5,546 nt of DNA from positions 1 to 5,546 of the forward strand of contig CAYZUE010000068.1 of assembly GCA_964481825.1 (NCBI GenBank). Reading direction: 5' to 3'. The notes beneath the pieces are model-generated. The model was not told the origin of the DNA, did not search any database, and saw only the letters and a program-made list of their open reading frames with translations. Shown piece by piece: positions 1-5,242 of the stretch (within the stretch, counting starts at the first letter, position 1; each line of letters begins with the position of its first letter). The translations under genes and the position numbers were made by a program. The DNA is from CAYZUE01 sp964481825. Lineage in GTDB: Archaea > Hydrothermarchaeota > Hydrothermarchaeia > Hydrothermarchaeales > JALUUU01.

Positions 1-1290
1 ATAGACTGTGGAGTAAATGTTGCTTCTGGAGATAAAGAGAATTCTTTTCCATCTTTAAATGTTCCAGAGTTTAGCATTCAAGATTTAGATGCCGTTATCA
101 TAACTCATGCCCATTTAGATCATTCAGGATTTGTTCCATATTTATATTACATGGGTTATGAAGGACCTGTATATTGTACTCATCCTACTAGAGATCTCAT
201 GTTTCTATTACACTGGGACTATCTAGATGTAACTGAGAGGGAAGGAAAAGATTTGCCTTATCCTAGAAGGTTTATAAAAAAAATGATTAATCATATTATC
301 CCTCTTGATTATGGTGAGGTAACTGATATTTCCCCTGACATCCGACTTACATTACATAACGCAGGACACATTCTTGGTTCTTCAATTGCGCATTTTCATC
401 TTGGTGAGGGTATCTATAATCTAGCAATTACAGGGGACCTTAAATTTGAGAAATCAAGACTTTTCGACCCTGCTAATGTACGATTTCCTAGATTAGAGAC
501 TTTGATAACGGAGGGGACTTACGGCGGTTCAGCGGATGTTCAGCCAAGTAGACGTGAAGCTGAAGGTGCTATGGTAAACATAATTAATGATACAATTAAT
601 AGGGGTGGTAAGGTTCTCATTCCTGTTTTTGCTGTCGGTAGAGCCCAGGAACTTATGGTAGCTCTTGAAGAATATGTTAACAAAGGCGTTTTAAATTGTG
701 TGAAAATTTATTTAGATGGGATGATTTGGGAAGCGACAGGTATCCACACTACTTATCCTGAATATTTAAATAAAGATTTGAGAAACCAAATTTTTCATAA
801 AGGAAGAAATCCGTTTTTATCAGAAATTTTTGAAAAAGTTACTGGAAATGCTATGAGATCTAAAGTCATAGATGGTGATCCCTGTGTTATTCTTGCTACT
901 TCTGGAATGCTATCTGGAGGTCCTGCAATGGAATATCTGAAATCTTTTGCAGATAATCCTAGAAATAGTATCATTTTCGTTGGATATCAATCAGAAGGAT
1001 CTCTTGGTAGAAGGATTCAAAAAGGTTGGAAAGAGATTTCCGTAAATGATAATGGTAAAACTAAAGCTATCCCGATGAATATGGGTGTGAATACCGTTGA
1101 AGGATTTTCGGGTCATAGTGATCGAAATCAAATTATCAATTATATTAGACGTTTGAATCCCAAACCAGAGAGAATTGTAATAGGGCATGGAGAGGAATCT
1201 AAATGTTCTGAGCTAGCCTCAGCAGTGTTTAGAATATTTAGGGCAAAAACCAAAGCTCCACAAAATCTGGATACTTTTAGATTAAAGTAA
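1..1290 (+). CDS. aCPSF1/FttA-type beta-CASP ribonuclease, transcription termination factor (5' partial)
   Basis: The reading frame is open from base 1, giving 429 residues that lack the N-terminus. Family members are about 635 residues, so the missing part should hold the two KH RNA-binding domains and the start of the metallo-beta-lactamase fold. Numbering within the fragment, the zinc motif HAHLDH is at 36-41, the motif 3 His at 123 (HNAGHILGS), the motif 4 Asp at 146 (ITGDLKFE), the motif A Glu at 171 (EGTYGG), the motif B His at 372 (GFSGHSD) and the motif C His at 396 (IGHGEESK). All metal and catalytic positions are therefore present. Known of the family: these archaeal homologues of CPSF73 are dimeric endo/5'-3' exoribonucleases that cut nascent RNA at U-rich sites and terminate transcription. 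The C-terminus (APQNLDTFRLK) fits a complete family end. It probably shares a transcript with purM 12 nt downstream. The internal ATG at 151 lies after the HxHxDH motif and is not the start. Confidence 0.95.
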   Translation: MDCGVNVASGDKENSFPSLNVPEFSIQDLDAVIITHAHLDHSGFVPYLYYMGYEGPVYCTHPTRDLMFLLHWDYLDVTEREGKDLPYPRRFIKKMINHIIPLDYGEVTDISPDIRLTLHNAGHILGSSIAHFHLGEGIYNLAITGDLKFEKSRLFDPANVRFPRLETLITEGTYGGSADVQPSRREAEGAMVNIINDTINRGGKVLIPVFAVGRAQELMVALEEYVNKGVLNCVKIYLDGMIWEATGIHTTYPEYLNKDLRNQIFHKGRNPFLSEIFEKVTGNAMRSKVIDGDPCVILATSGMLSGGPAMEYLKSFADNPRNSIIFVGYQSEGSLGRRIQKGWKEISVNDNGKTKAIPMNMGVNTVEGFSGHSDRNQIINYIRRLNPKPERIVIGHGEESKCSELASAVFRIFRAKTKAPQNLDTFRLK

Positions 1291-1296
1291 GGGGGA
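1291..1296 (+). promoter_or_regulatory. Probable ribosome binding site for purM
   Basis: GGGGGA directly follows the aCPSF1 stop codon and lies 6 nt before the TTG at 1303. It can pair with the CCUCC anti-Shine-Dalgarno core if one G-U pair is allowed. It is the main support for the TTG start, because no in-frame ATG lies near the beginning of the conserved PurM N-terminus. Confidence 0.55.
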
Positions 1297-1302
1297 ACTT
1301 AT

Positions 1303-2328
1303 TTGGGTACGACATACTCTGAAGCCGGAGTAAATATAGAGGAAGAAGGAAGAGCAATTGAAGCTTTAATATCTGAAATTAAAAAATCACGGCTTATTAA
1401 AAAGGGGGGCGTAGGGGAAAATTTAACTGATATTGGGCATTTTTCAGCCTTAGTTAGGATTAATAAGTCACAAGCCTTGGCAGTTAATTCTGATGGTGTG
1501 GGAACCAAAATTATTATTGCTATTCTAATGGAGAAATATGATACCATTGGGATTGATCTTTTTGCAATGAATGCTAATGACTTAATCTGCGTGGGAGCAG
1601 AACCCCTTACCCTTGTCGATTATATTGCTATGGATAAACCTAACCCAGTCATTACAAAAGAAATTGGCAAAGGGTTGCTCAAAGGAGCCAATTTGACAAA
1701 CGCCTCAATTTCTGGGGGTGAGTTAGCTACATTACCCGATATGGTCAAGGGATTTGACCTTGCAGGAATGATGGTAGGGATTGTAGATATAAATAGGTCA
1801 ATTACTGGAGAAAAGATAATGCCAGGAGATATTGTTGTGGGCCTTCAAAGTTCTGGTATACATAGTAATGGACTAACTTTGGCTAGAAAAATTTTATTAA
1901 AAAAATATGATATCAAGTCTAAAGTTAATGGGATTGTAATTGGCGATGAACTTCTTCAGCCAACAAAAATTTATGTTCAGGAAGTTATGGAGACTTTAAA
2001 AAAAGTTGATATTAAAGGAATGGTAAATATTACTGGTGGGGGATTTGAAAACTTAAAAAGAGTAACTAAATTTGGTTATAGGATAACTCATCTTCCTAAA
2101 GTTCCAGAGATTTTTGATATTATTCAACGTGAAGGTAAGGTTACAGATCATGAGATGTATCGAACATATAACATGGGTATTGGTTTTTGTATTATAGTCG
2201 GTAAAAAGGATGTAAATAAAGTTATTTCAATTTGTAAAAAACATTCAACTGATGCCTGGAATATAGGTACGGTTGTTAATAAATCAGGTGTCCATATTAA
2301 AGCTAATAAGATAGAACTTTTATATTGA
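1303..2328 (+). CDS. purM: Phosphoribosylformylglycinamidine cyclo-ligase (AIR synthetase, PurM)
   Basis: This cytosolic enzyme uses ATP to close the imidazole ring of FGAM, giving AIR, the fifth step of de novo purine synthesis. The 341 residues match the usual PurM length of about 345. Visible family motifs are YSEAGVNIE (5-13), DGVGTK (64-69), the NDL and GAEPL segments (92-102), GGE (138-140), FDLAGMMVGIV (151-161), SSGIHSNG (183-190), PTKIY (220-224), NITGGGFEN (242-250) and YRTYNMGIGF (286-295). Together these give the N-terminal dimer/ATP-binding domain and the C-terminal AIRS domain. The start is a TTG after a GGGGGA ribosome binding site; from it the protein begins MGTTYSEAGVNIE, where family members begin with a YxDAGVD-like segment. 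It lies 12 nt after aCPSF1 in the same direction, so the two are probably cotranscribed. Related PurM-fold proteins such as HypE, SelD and ThiL lack this motif combination. Confidence 0.96.
   Translation: MGTTYSEAGVNIEEEGRAIEALISEIKKSRLIKKGGVGENLTDIGHFSALVRINKSQALAVNSDGVGTKIIIAILMEKYDTIGIDLFAMNANDLICVGAEPLTLVDYIAMDKPNPVITKEIGKGLLKGANLTNASISGGELATLPDMVKGFDLAGMMVGIVDINRSITGEKIMPGDIVVGLQSSGIHSNGLTLARKILLKKYDIKSKVNGIVIGDELLQPTKIYVQEVMETLKKVDIKGMVNITGGGFENLKRVTKFGYRITHLPKVPEIFDIIQREGKVTDHEMYRTYNMGIGFCIIVGKKDVNKVISICKKHSTDAWNIGTVVNKSGVHIKANKIELLY
2318..2325 (+). promoter_or_regulatory. Probable TATA box of a leaderless promoter for the membrane protein gene
   Basis: TTTTATAT, preceded by the purine-rich GATAGAAC that could act as a BRE, is centred about 26-27 nt before the ATG at 2348. 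That is the usual archaeal TATA-to-start-site distance. With no Shine-Dalgarno sequence in front of 2348, transcription probably begins at or next to the ATG. The box overlaps the last codons of purM. This is inferred from spacing and composition only. Confidence 0.5.
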
Positions 2329-2347
2329 TTACGTTTACTTTAATAAT

Positions 2348-3208
2348 ATGATTACTCGTTTTTTATTCTCAAATGCTTTGAGAGATTATAAGAATAATCC
2401 CAAATTTATAATACCTTATCTAATCGAAAGCCTCTTTTATCTGGTTATTTGGACTTCAGTTCTTATCTTAATAGCACTAATCATTGATACTTTCATGAGA
2501 GATTTTTCTTATTGGAACCTAGTTATTTATGGCCCAAATATTCCTTTACTATCACTTTTTTTAGTTTTAATGGTAGTGATTATCGGGGTTTTATCTACAG
2601 TCTTTGTTAAAGCTTCAGTATTAGCTGCAATAATATCAATGGCTCAGAATACCAATCAAGATGGTGGTACTACTCTCCACCAAGGTTGGTTAGGTACCAA
2701 GAAACATCTGCAAAGGATTTTCTTAGTAAAAATAATTGTCTCCAGTTCTGCATTAATTATGTTGACACTATTTTCTATATACTCTATCAATTCAGGATTT
2801 AAAGACCAATTTTCAATTTATTTGGCAGTTTTATTCCTTATACTTATAATAATCACATTATCAATTTCTTTTTTCACAATGTTTGTATCTCAAATGATTG
2901 TTTTACACAATTCTGATGTATTAAACAGTTTAAAATACAGTTTTTTATTTGTAGTCACGAATTTCAGGGGTGTAATCGCATATGGGGGGTTAGTTGTCTT
3001 AATTAATTTAGCAGTGTTTATTCCACTCACGTTTATTTATTTTTTTATAATGTATATAACACGTTACAATCTATTATTTAGTTTAGCAACCGAAATTTTT
3101 TATACAATTTTGGTAGTTATAATACCTATCATAATATCTCCCTATTATGAAATTGTAAAAACATATTTGGTGCTGGAAATTATTAACAAGGAGGAAATAA
3201 ATGGGTGA
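2348..3208 (+). CDS. Six-helix integral membrane protein, unknown function
   Basis: I do not recognise a named function. The 286-residue protein is very hydrophobic, with likely membrane helices at about 20-46, 66-98, 124-147, 156-185, 207-236 and 244-265. It has no cleavable signal peptide; a short basic/amphipathic N-terminus (ITRFLFSNALRDYKNNPKF) precedes helix 1. The loop between helices 2 and 3 is polar with Gly, Lys and His (NQDGGTTLHQGWLGTKKHLQR), and the end reads SPYYEIVKTYLVLEI. This architecture resembles the poorly characterised archaeal/bacterial six-helix families (DUF4013-like and DUF7847-like), which have no enzyme motif; that resemblance is from memory. The start has no Shine-Dalgarno sequence but a well-spaced upstream TATA-like box, suggesting a leaderless message. 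Its last codons overlap the thioredoxin start by 8 nt, so the two genes are probably cotranscribed and translationally coupled. Confidence 0.85.
   Translation: MITRFLFSNALRDYKNNPKFIIPYLIESLFYLVIWTSVLILIALIIDTFMRDFSYWNLVIYGPNIPLLSLFLVLMVVIIGVLSTVFVKASVLAAIISMAQNTNQDGGTTLHQGWLGTKKHLQRIFLVKIIVSSSALIMLTLFSIYSINSGFKDQFSIYLAVLFLILIIITLSISFFTMFVSQMIVLHNSDVLNSLKYSFLFVVTNFRGVIAYGGLVVLINLAVFIPLTFIYFFIMYITRYNLLFSLATEIFYTILVVIIPIIISPYYEIVKTYLVLEIINKEEING
3188..3195 (+). promoter_or_regulatory. Strong Shine-Dalgarno sequence for thioredoxin
   Basis: AAGGAGGA lies inside the end of the membrane protein gene, with its GG core 6 nt before the thioredoxin ATG at 3201. It is the best match to the anti-Shine-Dalgarno sequence seen in the window and fixes the thioredoxin start. 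Confidence 0.85.
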
Positions 3209-3521
3209 AATTGTACAGATTACAGACAAAAGTTTTCAAGATACTATAAAAAGTTCTCCTATGGTACTCATAGATTTTTTTGCAGATTGGTGTGGCCCTT
3301 GTCATACAATTGCTCCGATTATAGAAGAGCTCGCTGAAAATTACGATGGAAAAGTAGTTGTAGGAAAACTTAACATTGACGATAATCCAAACACTGCAGG
3401 CCAATTACAAGTAATGAGTATTCCCACGGTAATATTATTTAAAGAGGGGAAACCTGTTGAAAGAATCGTTGGTGCAGTACCTAAATCACATTTAGAAGAG
3501 AGTATACAACCTCATTTATGA
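3201..3521 (+). CDS. Thioredoxin
   Basis: This is a small cytosolic dithiol-disulfide oxidoreductase of 106 residues, the size of classical thioredoxins. The active site WCGPC is at 30-34 (Cys31 and Cys34), followed by His35 where many thioredoxins have Lys or Arg. The buried Asp is at 25 (LIDFFADW), the cis-proline at 75 in SIPT, and the C-terminal strand and helix (FKEGKPVERIVGAVPKSHLEESI) are complete. Two-cysteine thioredoxins reduce targets such as ribonucleotide reductase, peroxiredoxins and methionine sulfoxide reductases; no partner reductase gene lies in this window. The ATG overlaps the stop of the membrane protein gene (ATGGGTGA), and the stop is 9 nt before the dUTPase gene, so it sits in the middle of a compact three-gene unit. 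A glutaredoxin-like or DsbA-like role is less likely because WCGPC is the classical thioredoxin motif. Confidence 0.95.
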   Translation: MGEIVQITDKSFQDTIKSSPMVLIDFFADWCGPCHTIAPIIEELAENYDGKVVVGKLNIDDNPNTAGQLQVMSIPTVILFKEGKPVERIVGAVPKSHLEESIQPHL

Positions 3522-3530
3522 GTTCTGCTA

Positions 3531-4019
3531 ATGTATTTGAGTAAGTCAAGAATTCTCAAGAGAATTACAAAGAATAATCTGATAGAAAATTCTGATGATT
3601 CTAATATACAAGGAGCAGGTGTAGATTTAACTATAGACAATCTCTTTGAAATAATATCAAGTTCTAATTTAAAAATTGATAGTAGAGAATTGCCACAATT
3701 AAATGAACTGCATTTATCCCAATACTGTTTAAATCCTGGCAGTTACTACCTTTGTACAACAACCGAAAAGGTTAATATGCCGGAGGATTTAGTAGCATTT
3801 ATTCTACCACGTTCTACCCTATTTAGATGTGCAGTTTCTCTCAGAACCGCGGTTATTGATCCAGGATACTCTGGAATCCTTACGATAGGCATTAAGAATG
3901 AGGGCATATACCCATTTAAAATAGAAAAAGGTTCTTGTTTTTGTCAAATTGTTTTTTCGGAGGTTAGAGGAAAAACAACTAGTTATGATGGCAAATATCA
4001 AGGAGGGAAGGTAAAATAA
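3531..4019 (+). CDS. dut: dUTPase of the archaeal dCTP-deaminase-like type
   Basis: Likely hydrolyses dUTP to dUMP and pyrophosphate, keeping uracil out of DNA and supplying dUMP for thymidylate synthesis; members form trimers. The 162 residues show the superfamily pattern: IQGAGVDLTI (26-35), an LNPGSYYL strand (67-74), MPEDLVAFILPRSTL (83-97), TAVIDPGYSG (106-115) and YDGKYQGG near the end (152-159). Arg94 and Ser95 correspond to the substrate-binding Arg/Ser of the motif 2 loop. Aligned with E. coli Dcd, the deaminase's catalytic Glu138 falls on Gly120 (ILTIGIKN), and the loop from Arg99 to Asp110 is two residues shorter than in Dcd. Both changes fit archaeal Dut rather than dCTP deaminase. 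There is no clear Shine-Dalgarno sequence; the gene lies 9 nt after thioredoxin, so it may be translated by re-initiation. Superfamily membership is certain; the dUTPase rather than deaminase assignment is an inference from these residues. Confidence 0.85.
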   Translation: MYLSKSRILKRITKNNLIENSDDSNIQGAGVDLTIDNLFEIISSSNLKIDSRELPQLNELHLSQYCLNPGSYYLCTTTEKVNMPEDLVAFILPRSTLFRCAVSLRTAVIDPGYSGILTIGIKNEGIYPFKIEKGSCFCQIVFSEVRGKTTSYDGKYQGGKVK

Positions 4020-4069
4020 ATGATATATAAACCCGTCTAGAATTAAATTAAATTCAGAGTAAATAAAAA

Positions 4070-4084
4070 CGAAACTTTTATCTT
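4070..4084 (+). promoter_or_regulatory. Probable BRE/TATA promoter for the 166-residue protein gene
   Basis: CGAAAC followed by TTTTATCTT resembles an archaeal BRE plus TATA element. The TATA part is centred about 28 nt before the ATG at 4108, which would give a leaderless or nearly leaderless message. The overlapping TTATTTAA at 4083-4090 is an alternative box that would fit the second ATG at 4117 instead. The rest of the 88-nt spacer after dut holds only A/T-rich sequence with no open frame; its T-rich second half could also help end the dut transcript. Confidence 0.5.
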
Positions 4085-4107
4085 ATTTAATCTCATATTA
4101 ATTCTTA

Positions 4108-4608
4108 ATGTTTACCATGGATGAATTTAAAAAGGCTTTGGATGCTTACAAATTAGAAACAAGTCCTAAAGGTAAGGAAGAGTTTACCGAAATTAGAAAA
4201 AACCCAATTTTTTTTAATGATATTAGAACAAGTGATGCAGTTAATAAACAGGTTAAGCATTTTATTGATATAATCTCTAATATGAATCGAGACAACTATA
4301 TTAATAGGTACGTTCTTCAGACATTTATTCAAGATTTTTGTAAGTTTTTAGATAAAGATTTCCTATTTTTTATAACTGATAGCTCTTTCTTTGATATTAA
4401 AAAAAAAATCAAGGAGTTCACCGGAGCAATTTACGAGATAAACAAAAATTATACTCAAATTGTAGGATTATTTACATTGGATCATCTATTACAGGATTAT
4501 AGCGTACTTCTTAAGTTCACTAGCTCTGAACAATACACTACTTTACAAGATGACGATGCAACAATTGAAGCTGAAGATGGTTTGTGGGGTGGAAACAAAC
4601 TATGGTAA
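4108..4608 (+). CDS. Conserved-unknown 166-residue protein, helical with acidic linker and aromatic C-terminal tip
   Basis: I do not recognise this gene. The protein is soluble in composition, with no signal peptide or membrane helix. The N-terminal segment is charged and Lys-rich (about 1-30), followed by alternating hydrophobic/polar stretches typical of helices (41-60, 64-82, 94-113, 117-137). There is one cysteine (Cys78). The end has two parts: an acidic, disordered-looking stretch (LQDDDATIEAED, 146-157) and a tip of Gly and Trp residues (GLWGGNKLW, 158-166). That pattern resembles a flexible tether ending in a short partner-binding peptide. Base composition and codon use look like the neighbours. 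A BRE/TATA-like element precedes it and no Shine-Dalgarno sequence is visible; ATG at 4117 (MDEFKKAL) is an equally possible start. It overlaps the opposing UPF0200 gene by 9 bp. That it is a real gene rests on its length, promoter-like upstream sequence and close packing. Confidence 0.75.
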   Translation: MFTMDEFKKALDAYKLETSPKGKEEFTEIRKNPIFFNDIRTSDAVNKQVKHFIDIISNMNRDNYINRYVLQTFIQDFCKFLDKDFLFFITDSSFFDIKKKIKEFTGAIYEINKNYTQIVGLFTLDHLLQDYSVLLKFTSSEQYTTLQDDDATIEAEDGLWGGNKLW

Positions 4609-5148
4609 TCTTCTATAAATTTCAATAATCTTCTTTTCTAAATCTGGAACTCCCGCTTGATTAATTATTTTATAATCAGCCAGGTCAATTATTGATTGTA
4701 AACCATAATCTATCTCACGTTTTTCTCGATCATCAAACTCTTCTCTATTTCGAGGATCATCTTCTCTATTACGATTTTTTAATCTTTTAAATCGAATATA
4801 CGATTCGGCTTTAATGGCAATTAAAAAAAAATTACCTTCAAATTTTGTCTTAAAATAAATTACTTCTTGAAGGCTTCGAATTCCTTCTATTATTACATCT
4901 GAACCAGATTTAGTAACTTCTATTATATCTTTAGAACATCTCTTTGCCACTTCTTCATCCCCATATTTTTCCCGTAAACTCAAAGAAATTTTTCCTAAGT
5001 TGTTGGGGGTGATTTTAAATCCAAGTGATTTAGCTTCATCTCTAACTATATTTCCCATATTAATTATAGGTAAACCAATTTTTTTAAAAGCTTCAACTGC
5101 AGTGCCTTTCCCAGCTCCAGGCAATCCACTTATACCAATTATCTTCAT
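4600..5148 (-). CDS. UPF0200 family P-loop nucleotide kinase-like protein
   Basis: The 182-residue protein begins with a Walker A loop, GLPGAGKGT (8-16), of the adenylate/dephospho-CoA kinase superfamily. Further family features are INMGNIVRDEAK (29-40), the TPNNLGK segment (47-53), VAKRC (67-71), IIEGIRS (86-92, the Walker B-like region), a charged lid-like segment with KNRNREDDPRN (124-134) and the ending LADYKIINQAG (156-166). This set matches archaeal UPF0200 proteins, which databases often label dephospho-CoA kinase-like or adenylate-kinase-like. ATP binding is well supported, but the phosphate acceptor is unknown to me. Archaeal dephospho-CoA kinase activity has been assigned to a different, GTP-dependent family, so a coaE call would be unsafe. 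The ATG has no Shine-Dalgarno sequence; a TATA-like box about 30 nt upstream suggests a leaderless message. It faces the 166-residue protein gene tail to tail. Confidence 0.9.
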   Translation of the reverse strand: MKIIGISGLPGAGKGTAVEAFKKIGLPIINMGNIVRDEAKSLGFKITPNNLGKISLSLREKYGDEEVAKRCSKDIIEVTKSGSDVIIEGIRSLQEVIYFKTKFEGNFFLIAIKAESYIRFKRLKNRNREDDPRNREEFDDREKREIDYGLQSIIDLADYKIINQAGVPDLEKKIIEIYRRLP

Positions 5149-5174
5149 TATTGTGTTATCATCTTTTTAATATG

Positions 5175-5182
5175 TTTTATTA
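5175..5182 (-). promoter_or_regulatory. Possible TATA box for the UPF0200 gene
   Basis: On the minus strand TAATAAAA, preceded by GGTTAAAC, is centred about 30 nt before the ATG at 5148, near the distance expected for a leaderless archaeal start. The box is weak and the region is A/T-rich, so chance matches are likely. The alternative TATTAAAA just downstream lies too close to the ATG. If there is no promoter here, the gene would be read from the partial gene 94 nt upstream. Confidence 0.35.
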
Positions 5183-5242
5183 GTTTAACCCAGTTAGTTT
5201 TGAATGTTTAACTTTATTATCTGGAATTTTTTTTATAAACTT

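Noticed and set aside
1299..1547. Antisense open frame over the start of purM (others at 991-1188, 3183-3404 and 3819-4001)
   Set aside because: All lie opposite strongly conserved genes, show no family motif and have no separate promoter-like sequence; they follow from the codon pattern of the sense gene.
3503..3510. TATA-like TATACAAC about 25 nt before the dut ATG
   Set aside because: It is a poor match, lies inside the thioredoxin coding sequence, and the 9-nt gap to thioredoxin makes cotranscription the simpler reading.
3531..4019. Naming the gene dcd (dCTP deaminase)
   Set aside because: The position of the deaminase catalytic Glu is Gly120 and the preceding loop length matches archaeal dUTPases rather than Dcd.
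4021..4031. TATA-like TGATATATAAA just after dut
   Set aside because: No start codon or gene lies at the distance it would serve; the 4070-4090 elements fit the next gene better.
4041..4054. Short AATTAAATTAAATT repeat as a regulatory repeat
   Set aside because: It is a low-complexity A/T stretch of a kind expected by chance in this composition.
4600..5148. Naming the gene coaE (dephospho-CoA kinase) or adk
   Set aside because: The motifs are those of UPF0200; the similarity to CoaE and adenylate kinase is at superfamily level only, and archaeal dephospho-CoA kinase is known from another family.
5227..5234. Run of eight T as a terminator
   Set aside because: The run is on the + strand, where no gene ends nearby; on the minus strand, where the partial gene ends, it reads as A.
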